From Skermanella mucosa (GTDB lineage: Bacteria; Pseudomonadota; Alphaproteobacteria; Azospirillales; Azospirillaceae): DNA of 64,000 nucleotides. A program made the translations under genes and the position numbers. This document shows, in pieces, positions 1-9,415 of the stretch. The notes under the pieces were generated by a model. The model had not been told where the DNA came from. It saw only the letters and a list, made by a program, of their open reading frames with translations, and did no database searches. The DNA is taken from positions 5,912,501 through 5,976,500 of the forward strand of contig NZ_CP086106.1 of the NCBI RefSeq assembly GCF_016765655.2, written 5' to 3'. The stretch's first letter is position 1. Each line of letters opens with the position of its first letter.

Positions 1-378
1 TTCTACATCAATGTGGTCGAACAGCCTGCCCGCTTGGGGCTGGACCACCGCTCGCTGCTGGCGGAATGGAAGCCCGCCTACAAACGTGGCGCTGCCATGC
101 AGGCTCCCCTGGCGATAGTAGGCTTTCTCTTCGGATTGGCGGCGTGGTGGCAGATAGGCCATGTCGGATGGATACTTGGAGCGCTTCTCATGATCGCGAA
201 CTGGCCCTTCACATTCCTCGCCATCATGCCCACGAACAACCGGCTTATGCTGCTTGAGGCCACGATGGCGGGTCCTGAAAGCCGGAGGATGATCGAGAAA
301 TGGGGCTTGTTGCACGCCGTGCGGACTGCGCTCGGATCCGGCGCCGCCGCCGCGTTCCTATGGGCTTCCCTCGCCTGA
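1..378 (+). CDS. DUF1772 membrane protein, 5' end outside window
   Basis: The reading frame is open from base 1 and stops at 376-378, so the start lies upstream of the window. The first residues (FYINVVEQPARL) match the conserved opening of DUF1772 (anthrone oxygenase-like) proteins, normally about 150 residues. Roughly three hydrophobic segments follow, including one around window residues 36-52 and one at the C-terminus, with the family-typical NWPFTF and PTNNRL stretches between. The GTG at 13 is internal rather than the start, because conserved residues precede it. Function in bacteria is unknown; an integral inner-membrane location is expected. It is the last gene before the tRNA-Arg and looks like ordinary core-genome sequence. 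Confidence 0.8.
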   Translation, partial: FYINVVEQPARLGLDHRSLLAEWKPAYKRGAAMQAPLAIVGFLFGLAAWWQIGHVGWILGALLMIANWPFTFLAIMPTNNRLMLLEATMAGPESRRMIEKWGLLHAVRTALGSGAAAAFLWASLA

Positions 379-595
379 GCGGAACAAGGCTTCGGCGCCG
401 GACGAGTGCGGCCGCGACGCTTTGGTAGGCGAAAGTAGCGTTGGCGAAGGTGGACCCGATCCGATTCGACCGCACGACCTCTGCCGCAGGACCCTCGCGC
501 CACTCGCCACGCGAGCGGCACACCGCCGGCACGAAAAACACGTCCACCAGGCATTGCGCGGCGGCTTGGCATGGGCTATGGTCCTTCCCGTCGCT

Positions 596-672
<77 letters not shown>

Positions 673-951
673 CTTTTCCGGCCTTTCCGGGTCTAACATC
701 CCGCTAAAATCCCACTACGATGGGCGAAGCGCCCCCGTCAGGTGTCAGTGAGCGCTGGAGCCTTCCTTGGGATCGTGCTAGCCATCGAAAAAGCTATCCT
801 TATGGCGTCAGCGAATTGGGTGTTAAAGACGCGGGACGATCACTTCGGCACGACGATGGCGGCAGTCGGATAATGACCGGCACGTTGCTTAGCATTACAG
901 TTGCAGCAACGAATCCTCTTCCCTGTTGATCGAGTTTTGGGGGAGGGTTCG

Positions 952-1578
952 ATGTCTGGTGTTGCCATTGAGGATCTGCTGGAGCTCTGGTCTGCCGAAC
1001 TTCGGAAAGCGAAGGCCCGTCTGAGTTGGTTGATCGGGCATCCGAGTGTTGTGGCTTCGGCGGCGGCTTTTCTGGACACGCTTCTCGGACCGGAGCGGCG
1101 CAAGACGGGATGGATGCGAGCGGAGGCCGCTGGCGATGCCGGTCCCTGGCGCCAGCAGGCGGTGCTGGGGCGCAGCCACTGGAATGCCGACGCCCTGCGC
1201 GATGTTGTGCGTGATTATACGCTTGAGACGCTGGCCGAGGGGGACGCGGTGCTGGTCATTGACGAGAGCGGCTTTCTCAAGCAGGGCACGGCATCGTGCG
1301 GCGTCCCCCGCCAGTACACCGGCTCGGCGGGCAAGATCACCAATTGCCAGGTCGGCGTCTTCGCCGCCTACGTCTCGACCAGAGGCCACGCCTTCATCGA
1401 CCGGCAGCTCTACCTGCCCAAGGCCTGGACCGACAGCCCGGAGCGCCGGGCGGCAGCCCATGTCCCCGAGGCTGTCACGTTCGCGACCAAACCGCAGCTC
1501 GCGGTCGCGATGATCGAGCGGGCAATCGGCGCCAGAGTGCCGTTTTCCTGGGTGGCAGCGGACAGTGTCTACGGCGTC
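952..1578 (+). pseudogene. IS701-family transposase, N-terminal fragment
   Basis: The ATG at 952 follows a strong GGGGGAGGG Shine-Dalgarno. About 209 residues match the N-terminal half of IS701-type DDE transposases: the ELWSAELR opening, the catalytic context VLVIDESGFLKQG (first Asp), the QYTGSAGKI block and WVAADSVYG (second Asp). Similarity stops after the codon at 1576-1578, where the frame enters the kinase pseudogene. The C-terminal half with the third catalytic residue and the right end of the element are missing, so it cannot transpose by itself. The left end of the element probably lies between 860 and 900 but no matching partner end remains to define it. Confidence 0.85.
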
Positions 1579-3747
1579 CGTCGATGCTCCCATCGCGCGG
1601 GTCATCAGCCGGGCCATGGAAGAGGCCGGCGTCCGCCCGGCGCTCGGCCAGCGCCGGATCGGCGATTATGAACTCGGCAAGATCCTCGACGAAGGCGATG
1701 GCTGGCAGGACTGGGATGGCGTCCACGTCAGCGCCAAGGTGCATCGGCGAATCCGGGTCTATCCCTTCACCACCTCGTCGTCGGATGAAGCCCGCAAGTC
1801 GCTCGGAAGGCTCGCCGCCCGCGAATTCCAAGTGATGGAAGGGATCGATCATCCCGGCATCCTGAAGGTGCGCGACTTCAAGGAAAGCGAGCGCGGCCCG
1901 GCGCTGGTGTTCGATCACGATCCCAAGGCCAAGCGCCTCGACTTCCTGCTGCGCGAACATCTGGACCTGATGGGCGTCGAACTGCGGCTCCAGTTAGTGC
2001 GGCAACTGGCGGAGACGCTGAAATACGCCCACGGCAAACGCCTCTGCCATCGCGCGCTGTCGCCGCAGAGCATCTTGGTGCGGGACCCCGATCAGGCCTA
2101 TCCGAACCTCCAGATCATGAACTGGCAGTCTGCCGCCCGCGACGCCTCGACCGGCGGAACGTCGCTCGACACCAGGGGTACCGAACACCTGGAGGATTAC
2201 GTCGAGGATCTGGCCAAGGTCTATATCGCTCCGGAAGCACTGCATGGCGGTGTCGAGACCGGCGCGCACCATGACGTGTTCTCGCTGGGCGCCATAGCCT
2301 TCCACCTGTTCGCCGGACAGCCGCCGGCCGCGTCCCCGCTGGATCTGGCGACCAAACTGCGCACCGACGGCGGCCTGCGGATCTCCGACATGATCGACGG
2401 AGCCATGCAGAGCCTTGTCGATCTGATCCGTCTCAGCACGCATCCGGATGTCTCGAACCGGATCGGCTCGATGGATGAGTTCCTGGACTATCTCGGCGAG
2501 GCCGAGACGGAAATGCGGCTCGGCACGCCCGAAGACACCGTCGATCCGGCCGTGGCGAAGCCTGGAGACCGCATCGACGGCGGTTTCACCGTCGTGCGCC
2601 GGCTTGGCCGGGGCGCGTCGGCCGACGCCCTGCTGGTCCGTGCCGACGACGACCCGACGGAAGAGGAACTGGTGCTCAAGGTGGCGCTGGACCCCGCCAA
2701 CAACGACCGGCTCCAGGCCGAAGGGGCGGTGCTGCTTAAGCTCCACTCCATCACCAGAACGTCGTGAAGGCGCGGCGTACGCTGACGGTGGCCGGGCGGA
2801 CGGCGGTGCTGATGGAGCACGTCAACGGGCAGACGCTGGCCCACCACCTCCGGCGCGAGGAACGGCTGTCGCTGGACCTGATCTGCCGGTTCGGCGAGCA
2901 GCTTCTGAGCGCCGTCGATCACCTGGAGGAAAAGGGTGTCGCCCACCGCGACATCAAGCCGGACAATATCGGGATCACCGAGGGCAAGGAGCGCAAGCGC
3001 CTCATCCTGTTCGACTTCTCGCTGACGCGGACATCGCCGGACAACATCCAGGCGGGAACGCGTCCCTATCTCGACCCTTTCCTGTCGCTGCGGCGGCCGC
3101 CGCGCTGGGACCTCAACGCCGAACGCTTCGCCGTGGCGGTGACGCTGTACGAGATGCTGACCGGCACAGTCCCGTCCTGGAGCGACAAGCAGAGCGATCC
3201 CGCCGCGGTCGGCGCCGAAGCCGTGATCGAGGCCGACCGCTTCAATCCGCACCTCCGCGACGGGCTGACCGGCTTCTTCACCAAGGCGCTGCGGAGCGAC
3301 GCGCGCGAGCGGTTCGACAATGCCGAGGACATGCAGCGCGCATGGCGGCACGTGTTCGACCAGCCGGCGCTGGAGAGGATCGAGGATACCGGCTTCGACG
3401 CCGTCGCCCGCCGGGCCACGGCGCAGACCTCGATCGCCGAACTGGGCTATGGGATCGAGGCGCAGGACGTGCTCGATCGCATGGGCATCCATACCGTGCG
3501 CGACCTGCTTGCGGTACACCGGCGCACCTTGCGCTATCTGACCGGCGTCGGCGACTGCATCAGGCGCGAGATCCGCGAGAAGGCGAAGCGTCTGGCGCAG
3601 CTCCGTCCCGATCTGGTGCCGAGGACCCCGGCGCCGTCCGAACCGGGAACGGTGTCGGCTGGCGTCCGGGTCAACGGCGCGTGGACAAAGGAGCCGCAAC
3701 GGTTCAACCTCAATCCGCTCCACCAAATGGTGGGACGGAACTTCTAA
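1579..3747 (+). pseudogene. PglW-like dual-kinase protein (BREX type 2-like), truncated and frameshifted
   Basis: Remains of a large protein with two kinase domains in tandem and a C-terminal helix-hairpin-helix region. The first kinase domain (about 1650-2500) has HRA in place of the HRD catalytic motif, so it looks like a pseudokinase. The second (about 2560-3370) keeps HRDIKPDN and has DFS in place of DFG. The C-terminus (3420-3600) contains the MGIHTVRDLL and LTGVGD segments. This layout matches my memory of PglW of BREX type 2 phage-defence systems, whose N-terminal NERD domain would lie upstream; here it is lost at the IS701 junction. The reading frame breaks at about 2748-2764: the upstream frame ends at 2767 while the downstream frame (HHQNVVKARR) runs to the stop at 3747, equivalent to a one-base deletion. 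No pglX, pglZ or pglY partner follows. Family assignment is from recall of motifs, not from a search. Confidence 0.65.
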
Positions 3748-4219
3748 TTGGCGCATGACGGCGGAGTTGGTTGAATGCTCCTCTCGGTTAGGCAGCACGA
3801 TAATCCGGAAATCCGAGATTACGGTGAATAGTCGCTTCGCTTTATGACCTGTAAACGGTCACCAGATAAACATCATGACAGGACCTCTGTCCCATATGGG
3901 CCATCTTGCTGCAGATTGGCAGTTAGAGCGAGTGCAATCCTCGTCGCTCGAGCCCGCGAGAGCATGGGAGCACCTTTAGAAGCGCTGATAATAAATTTTA
4001 CATATCCCATGTCCTGCAGGACAGCAGCTATGATATCTATAGAGCCGGCATCGACGGTGTCGTTGCACTCGGCATGCTTGATGATGTTGCTCATGATCTT
4101 GTCCCGGTATAATGTGCCAAGCTGAACATAGTCTTAAGAATGTAAGCGTGACCTATTCATGATAAGGCTTTTTAGCATCATCGCTACGCCGTATGCGATG
4201 TTCCTGAAAGCTCCTAGCC
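3748..4219. other. AT-rich intergenic segment, one possible minus-strand small ORF
   Basis: Base composition drops sharply after the kinase pseudogene. A 73-codon minus-strand frame at 3873-4094 has reasonable composition (DMGYVKFIISASKGAP) but only a weak ribosome site and no family I recognise. An overlapping plus-strand frame at 3844-4125 looks like chance. I see no RNA gene or repeat here. Confidence 0.3.
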
Positions 4220-4636
4220 TCAAATTAAGCCTAAATTTTGGCTAATTAGCCAGATTTGGGTTTTGGCTTTTTCAATGATGCTTGACCAAGCCAACGCATC
4301 TGATCGCGCTGAATCGATCTGGTTTACAGGCTCATCCAAGAGGATAGATAATGACGTATGGTCTGCAATCATGATTGTCGCACAAACCAAGCAATTTGAT
4401 AATCCAGAACTAAATAAATAAGACTGTGCTGATTCAAATGGGTATAAAATATCTTTCCCATTATTGATCCACCAAGAAGCTTGTTTATTTTCCATAAACA
4501 TCTGAGTGAGTAGTTGGATTTGGACAACATCTTTCGGAAAAACCGATTTTAGAACAAATTCTGTTCTACTTATAATTGGTTTCATGAAGTGGCGAATCAC
4601 TATCGCTCGTTGTATTTCACTCTCTTGCCCATTCAT
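4220..4636 (-). CDS. Hypothetical protein, low-GC gene
   Basis: A 138-codon frame opening MNGQESEIQRAIVIRHF and ending ISQNLGLI. It is coherent in composition, with no long low-complexity stretch, and contains a WWINNGKDILYPFE segment and a hydrophobic CATIMIADHTS stretch, but no motif I can assign. Its clearly lower GC than the rest of the window is the strongest sign of foreign origin. It sits alone between AT-rich spacers. The ATG at 4636 has only a weak purine-rich region before it. It may be a small accessory or immunity-type protein, but that is a guess from location only. Confidence 0.4.
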   Translation of the reverse strand: MNGQESEIQRAIVIRHFMKPIISRTEFVLKSVFPKDVVQIQLLTQMFMENKQASWWINNGKDILYPFESAQSYLFSSGLSNCLVCATIMIADHTSLSILLDEPVNQIDSARSDALAWSSIIEKAKTQIWLISQNLGLI

Positions 4637-5038
4637 TATCTATCTCACTCGTATTCGGGATTTTCGATAACCTCACCCGAGCTGACGCTGGTACAAGAAA
4701 TCAACATAACGAAAATATATTGTTGTAATCATAGGTTGAGATTTCATTGCGAGCGCGAGAGCGGCTTATTCTATCTTTAAGGTGAACCAGATAGACCGTT
4801 TTAGTGAGACCACTTGGAGCCATTTTACTTTCTGTTCCTACTGGCTGATAGCGTCAGTCGAGCGCCGAGATCACCACTCTGCCACACTCCTAATGCAGAA
4901 CTTGTCGTTTACGCTGGTTCAACCAATTTTTTCCTCATGGATATCACGCCAGACACACGCCTCAGGTTCATGCCCGCCCCTAGGTCACTCGCATGCATGT
5001 CCCGCCTAGTTTTAGCAGGCGCAGGATACCCGGCAGCC

Positions 5039-5398
5039 ATGAAAGAATTCATAGACTATCTGATCGAAGTAGCGGAGTGGAGTGACGGCCACTTAGCTGT
5101 GCCAACTGCTGTTTATGATGAAGAGCCAGAAATTTTGGATAATAGTATGCTGCACGCGCATGTTGGTGGCATGGCTGAACACTTGGCGCGGTTGGTGGGC
5201 GGCAATACTCCGCCGTGGTGCGAGAAGCCCTGCTATTTTCTGCAAGGTACGTACTTCTTGTATGGAGAGCGGTCGCGGCTGTTCCTGCTCGAATCGACCC
5301 CGGAAGCTTTTCGCCGTCGCGGACTTTTCTGTGGCCCCGTTTTGCAAAAGCTGGTCACAGCCTTGAAGATTTCTGCCCCTAATGCACACATCCCATAG
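5039..5398 (+). CDS. Hypothetical protein of a small alphaproteobacterial family
   Basis: About 119 residues from ATG 5039; the frame is open back to 4814 with further possible starts at 4997 and 4814, so the start is undecided. The C-terminal half (PPWCEKPCYFL, then LLESTPEAFRRRGLF) resembles a widespread unnamed family in which a C-terminal ESPxAFRRRxIF block is conserved; I recall it near toxin-antitoxin and HTH genes, but have not searched for it. No partner is visible beside it here. The AGGA at about 5025 is the only ribosome-site candidate for 5039. The spacer 4637-5038 shows nothing else recognisable. Confidence 0.5.
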   Translation: MKEFIDYLIEVAEWSDGHLAVPTAVYDEEPEILDNSMLHAHVGGMAEHLARLVGGNTPPWCEKPCYFLQGTYFLYGERSRLFLLESTPEAFRRRGLFCGPVLQKLVTALKISAPNAHIP

Positions 5399-5473
5399 GT
5401 GTCGATACGAATAAGGGACTGACCACGAAAACGTCGTCCTGCCCCTTTCTTTTATGCATACGCGCAATAACCT

Positions 5474-5716
5474 TTGGTTTGGTACGGTATAGAAGTTGTA
5501 TCCTGTATAGTTTTGTCAGAGGCAGCGTTGTTCCTCGATCCGAAAGAGAGAAGTGCTGTAGGTTCCGAAGAACAACACAGGAATATCCTGCTGTTTGCCT
5601 ACGTGGACGGCGAATTGGATGCGGCGCAGCGGCGTCTTGTCGAAGATTTGCTTGCCCGCGATCCGGATGCTCGTCAGCGGATCGCACAGATGCGTCAACT
5701 CAATGCCTGGCATTGA
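5474..5716 (+). pseudogene. Anti-sigma factor, N-terminal fragment
   Basis: The frame encodes the typical opening of RsiW/ChrR-type anti-sigma factors: LLFAYVDGELDAAQRRLVEDLLARDPD-like residues in the helical N-terminal domain, followed by RIAQMRQLN. Normally a transmembrane helix and a C-terminal domain of over 150 residues follow. Here a stop occurs at 5714-5716, right before the IS110 element. No ECF sigma gene is found next to it. The real start is unclear; the codons before SEEQHRN have no family resemblance and may be non-coding. I infer truncation by the insertion of the neighbouring element. Confidence 0.6.
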
Positions 5717-5766
5717 TGCTGTCCCGAAAATTAGTGGCGGGGGCCGGGCACGCTGGAGGCAGGTGG

Positions 5767-7002
5767 TCATGCGGCGACCTTTGGGCGGAGGAGAACGTCG
5801 TATCCGAGGTTGTTGAGGCGCCGGACCAGGTTGGTCGTGGTGCGCGTCCGTGCCTGCTGATCAAGGAACGCCTCTCCGAGTTCCTTGAAGGGAACGATCC
5901 TGGCGAGCATATGGAACACCGCCACCAGGATCTTGTGCGCGATGGCCATGGCGGCCCGCTGCGAGCCTCGGCGTGCCTTCAGCCGGTGGTACTTGTCCTT
6001 GTAGTAGCTGCCCTTGGTCCGGGCGGCGCAGACCGCGGCCTGAACGAGAGTCGTCTTGAGGTGAATGTTGCCCTTGCGGGCGGCCGTGCTCTTCTTCTTT
6101 CCGGCGCTCTCGTGATTGCCGGGGCAGACCCCGGCCCACGCGGCCAAGCGCCTGGCGTTGCCGAACACGGTCATGTCAATACCGATCTCTGCGATGATCG
6201 CTACGGCGATCCGGTCGTCAACACCAGGGATCTGCCGGAGCAGACGCCGCTGCGCCGCGTAGGGCTGGGCCTTCTCCTCGATGCGCTCGTCGAGCGCGCG
6301 CAGATCCGCCTCGATCGCCTCGACCCGCCGGAGGTGGAAGGCCAGCAGGTAGCGGTGATGCTCGGTCAGCCGGCCGTCCAGCGCCAGGGCCAGCGGCTCC
6401 AGCTTACGGCGCAAACTCCGCTTCGCCAGGTCCGCCATCTCCTGCGGCGTGGCGGTGTTTTCGATCAGCGCCTTCAGCATCGCCCGGCCGGACACGCCAA
6501 ACACCTGGCTGACCACGCTGGCCAACTTGATGTTGGCGCTCTCCAGCAGCTTGAGCGTGCGGTTCTGCTCGGTGGCCAGTGCCTCGGCCAAGGAGCGCCG
6601 TAGCCGGACCAGGTCACGCAGGTCGCGGATGGGCGGTGGTGGCACGAAGCTCGGCTTGACCAGGCCGTGGCGCACCAGGTCGGCGGTCCACTCGGCGTCC
6701 TTCACGTCGGTCTTGCGCCCCGGCACGTTCTTGATGTGATGAGCGTTGGCGACAATCAGCTCGAAGTGGCCCTCCAGGATCGTATGGACCGGCTTCCAGT
6801 AAATCCCGGTGCTCTCCATGCCGACATGCGTCACGCCGTGGCCCTTCAGCCAATCCCGCATCGCCTCCAGATCCCGCGTCATCGTCGAAAACGTCCGGAT
6901 CTCCTTGTGCGGCTTGCGGTCGGCCTCGCCGATCAGCACACAGGCGACCACCGTCGCCTGATGGACGTCGAGACCGGCACAGCGTTCGATGATTGCTTCC
7001 AT
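5767..7002 (-). CDS. IS110-family transposase (copy 1)
   Basis: A 411-residue intact IS110 transposase. The N-terminal DEDD (RuvC-like) domain opens with CAGLDVHQATVVACV; the GMESTGIYWKPV and GRKTDVKDAEWTADL blocks carry further acidic residues. The C-terminal Tnp domain has the IPGVDDRIAVAIIAEIG helix-hairpin-helix and the catalytic serine region HESAGKKKS. The second of two adjacent ATGs (7000-7002) is five bases from GGAGG, so it is the better start. The element lacks terminal inverted repeats, as the family does. Its left edge abuts the anti-sigma fragment near 5717, and its right edge is somewhere in 7003-7279. Confidence 0.9.
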   Translation of the reverse strand: MEAIIERCAGLDVHQATVVACVLIGEADRKPHKEIRTFSTMTRDLEAMRDWLKGHGVTHVGMESTGIYWKPVHTILEGHFELIVANAHHIKNVPGRKTDVKDAEWTADLVRHGLVKPSFVPPPPIRDLRDLVRLRRSLAEALATEQNRTLKLLESANIKLASVVSQVFGVSGRAMLKALIENTATPQEMADLAKRSLRRKLEPLALALDGRLTEHHRYLLAFHLRRVEAIEADLRALDERIEEKAQPYAAQRRLLRQIPGVDDRIAVAIIAEIGIDMTVFGNARRLAAWAGVCPGNHESAGKKKSTAARKGNIHLKTTLVQAAVCAARTKGSYYKDKYHRLKARRGSQRAAMAIAHKILVAVFHMLARIVPFKELGEAFLDQQARTRTTTNLVRRLNNLGYDVLLRPKVAA

Positions 7003-7279
7003 CATCGCCTCCGTGAAGCTGTTGCCGTGGCGATCGCCGCACCGCAAGTCAAAGACAGAAGCTGTCCCCCGTGCTGGCCCGAACCGGGTCGCGACTCTCG
7101 GTGATGCCTGGATGCGGTGCCGGTCAATCTCCTATGCGGGATGGATCACCTATCAGAATCCAACCTCCCTGCGATCGCCGTCTCATAAATCGACACCGTC
7201 GGCGATCATCTCCAGCGGCTTCACCATATTTTCGTGAACCGGTGGTGCGCGCCCGCGCGCAGGGAATCTCCTATATATG
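7003..7279 (-). other. Non-coding span between two IS110 transposases; candidate bridge-RNA region
   Basis: No convincing gene is present. IS110-family elements encode a structured bridge (seeker) RNA in a non-coding end, upstream of the transposase in the IS110 group. For copy 1 that would be the first part of this span, around 7003-7180 on the minus strand. For copy 2 the span is the downstream side. I did not derive a secondary structure or find the donor/target loops. Confidence 0.3.
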
Positions 7280-8341
7280 TCAACCGGCATTTTGGTCAGA
7301 TGGAGCGGGTTTGGATGAATGGCACAAATGGCCGAAGATTTCCCGCACCACGAAGCGCTTGAGACAGCGCATGATCTCGGGCTTGCTCTTTCCTTCCGCG
7401 ATTCGGCGCCGGACGTAATCGATCGTAGGCTGGTGGCCGCGCATGCGCACGACGACCACGCGGTGAAGGGCGGCGTTGGCCTGCCGGTTGCCACCGCGGT
7501 TGAGCCTGTAGCGGGTGACCTTGCGGCTGGAGGCTGGGATCGGGCAGGCGCCGCAGAGCTTGGCAAGAGCGCCCTCGGAGTGGATCCGCTCCGAGTTGTC
7601 GCCGACCAGGATCAGCATTTCCGCGGCGGTACCTGACTTGATGCCATAGGCCTTCACCAGCGTCGGGGCGCAATGCTCGACCAAGGCCTCGAGGTGAGCG
7701 TCGTGGGCCTTGATCTCGGTGTCAAGGTCGAGCCATCGACGCGCGAGGGCGCGCAGGCTGGCCTTGGCCGAAGCGGTTGGGGACGTCATCGCCCCCGGAC
7801 GCAGCGCGGCGAGATGACGGACCAGCGCCATCGTGCCCGTGATCGTCTCAAGCTTCTCGCGCAGGCCAGCCGGCACGACGATTATGACGGCCTTCAAGGT
7901 CAGCATGGCCTGGGTTCGTGCCTTGACGGCCGTGTCTCGGGCGACCTTCAGGTGGCGGATCATCTCGACCCCGCCAGTGGACGCCTTGTGCAGGCCGGTG
8001 GCTTGGCCACTGAGCACGGCGCGGGCGGCGCCCTCCACATCGAGATGATCGGTCTTGCCGTGCTGGCGCCGCAGCCGCCGGTCGGGGCGGCTGACCTCGT
8101 GAACGGTGTAGCCGCCGTCACGAAGGGCGCGGGCGAGACCGGCGCCGTACGAGCCAGTGCCCTCGATGCCGAAGGCGTGGATGGTTCCGAGCGACGCCGC
8201 CCAGGTTTCAAGCTGGCGGTAGCCATGACAGCCGACCTTGATCGTCAGCTCGGCCACCCGGGCGCCGAAGCCGGTAATCGCCACAGCGGCGTGGGTGTGC
8301 TTGTGGGTATCGACACGCTTCGTCTCAATGCATGCCGCCAC
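7280..8341 (-). CDS. IS110-family transposase (copy 2)
   Basis: A 353-residue intact transposase of a different IS110 branch from copy 1. It opens with KRVDTHKHTHAAVAI (first acidic residue), continues with FGIEGTGSYGAGLAR and HGKTDHLDVEGAAR, and has the C-terminal CPIPASSRKVTRYRLNRGGNRQAN block with the catalytic serine. The start is GTG at 8341 with AGGTGG shortly upstream. It points the same way as copy 1, and the two share no obvious sequence, so this is side-by-side insertion of two distinct elements rather than a duplication. Confidence 0.88.
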   Translation of the reverse strand: MAACIETKRVDTHKHTHAAVAITGFGARVAELTIKVGCHGYRQLETWAASLGTIHAFGIEGTGSYGAGLARALRDGGYTVHEVSRPDRRLRRQHGKTDHLDVEGAARAVLSGQATGLHKASTGGVEMIRHLKVARDTAVKARTQAMLTLKAVIIVVPAGLREKLETITGTMALVRHLAALRPGAMTSPTASAKASLRALARRWLDLDTEIKAHDAHLEALVEHCAPTLVKAYGIKSGTAAEMLILVGDNSERIHSEGALAKLCGACPIPASSRKVTRYRLNRGGNRQANAALHRVVVVRMRGHQPTIDYVRRRIAEGKSKPEIMRCLKRFVVREIFGHLCHSSKPAPSDQNAG

Positions 8342-8854
8342 CTACAATACCTTCAACCTGCAGCGCCATCTGATTTCCCGCCGCACCCTGCGCACCTTCC
8401 GGGCCCAGGCCATGGCCGATTGGAATGCTGCTGCCACTGCTGCATGAAAGTTGTCAAAGGTTCAGGGCTTCTGCGCGGTGGCCAAGTTCACGTGACAATG
8501 CTCCAATATGGTAAAACACTGCTTTGTTAACTTTTTCGAAAAACAACATTTGTCAAACGGATTATTATTTTTTTGAAGAATACCACCGGTTGTCCTTTTG
8601 CGAAATATTCTAATCGTTTTAGGAGATAAAGCGAGGCTCCGATCTCAAACCGTAATTAATAAAAAAAGGCCCCGGACTCCAAAAGATTGTACCGGCGCCG
8701 CTCTCTCCTGCTTTCCGCGATGCCCGCCACTTCTTAAAAAAACATGAGGTCTAATCACGGCTTAACCGGCCCTGGACATTTTGAGTCGTCCGACCCGCGG
8801 GTCTAAGCAGCCTGCGCGGGTGGACGGAGCAAAGCACTTTTCTCGAGGTCTGAC
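8342..8854. other. AT-rich intergenic region ahead of the replication module
   Basis: No gene. The first about 150 bases may belong to the 5' end of IS110 copy 2, including its presumed bridge RNA. From about 8517 to 8760 the GC content falls markedly, with runs of A and T and a TTGTCAAA-containing stretch that could be a promoter for the downstream pair. The low melting stability and position before a primase/helicase gene also make it a candidate origin region. Confidence 0.35.
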
Positions 8855-9412
8855 ATGTCTCTCGTTATTGATACCGGCTACCAGCAGTTCCGCAGCGCCG
8901 ACGTTGGTCTCTCTTATTTCAGCGATGCCAGCAAGGACGGCGTCATCCCGGCGCAGAGCTATTCCTTGCGTACCCGTGACGGCCGCATCGTTTATGACGC
9001 CATCAGAACTGACGGCGTCGTCTTCGACATTTACGACGGCGGTCTAAAAACCGGTTGGTGCCGCAGCACCGGCGAAATCGGCCTACCGCCCGATTGGCGT
9101 TTCAATGCCAGCTTGGGCAAGTTCGAGCCGAAGCCCGAAGGCGAGGGCTGGAAGCGCGGCTTCTCGATCCCCGTCGCGATCACGAAAACCAACTTCGCGC
9201 TGTGGGAACAGGCCCAGACCGCCAGCTTCCAGGCGGTGTGCGACGTCGCCGTCAAGATCAGCCGCATGGAGAGGCCCGATGGCAAGCTGCCAGTCGTATG
9301 CCACACCGGATTCCGCGAGATCCGCCTAGCCAAAGGGCCGCTCCAGGTCCCGGTGCTGGAAGTGGTCAAGTGGACCCAGCGCCCGACTTGCCTGCCCCCG
9401 CTCGGCTACTGA
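8855..9412 (+). CDS. Hypothetical protein preceding primase-helicase
   Basis: A 185-residue soluble protein beginning MSLVIDTGYQQFRSADVG and ending KWTQRPTCLPPLGY. No signal peptide or membrane segment is visible, and I do not recognise the family. The mix of short beta-like stretches (FSIPVAITKTNF, GKLPVVCHTGF, LQVPVLEVVKW) would suit an OB-fold or similar beta-barrel. Its stop is only three bases before the ATG of the primase-polymerase gene, so the two are almost certainly co-translated. By position alone it could be a single-strand DNA-binding or origin-binding partner; this is inference. Confidence 0.7.
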   Translation: MSLVIDTGYQQFRSADVGLSYFSDASKDGVIPAQSYSLRTRDGRIVYDAIRTDGVVFDIYDGGLKTGWCRSTGEIGLPPDWRFNASLGKFEPKPEGEGWKRGFSIPVAITKTNFALWEQAQTASFQAVCDVAVKISRMERPDGKLPVVCHTGFREIRLAKGPLQVPVLEVVKWTQRPTCLPPLGY

Positions 9413-9415
9413 TCC

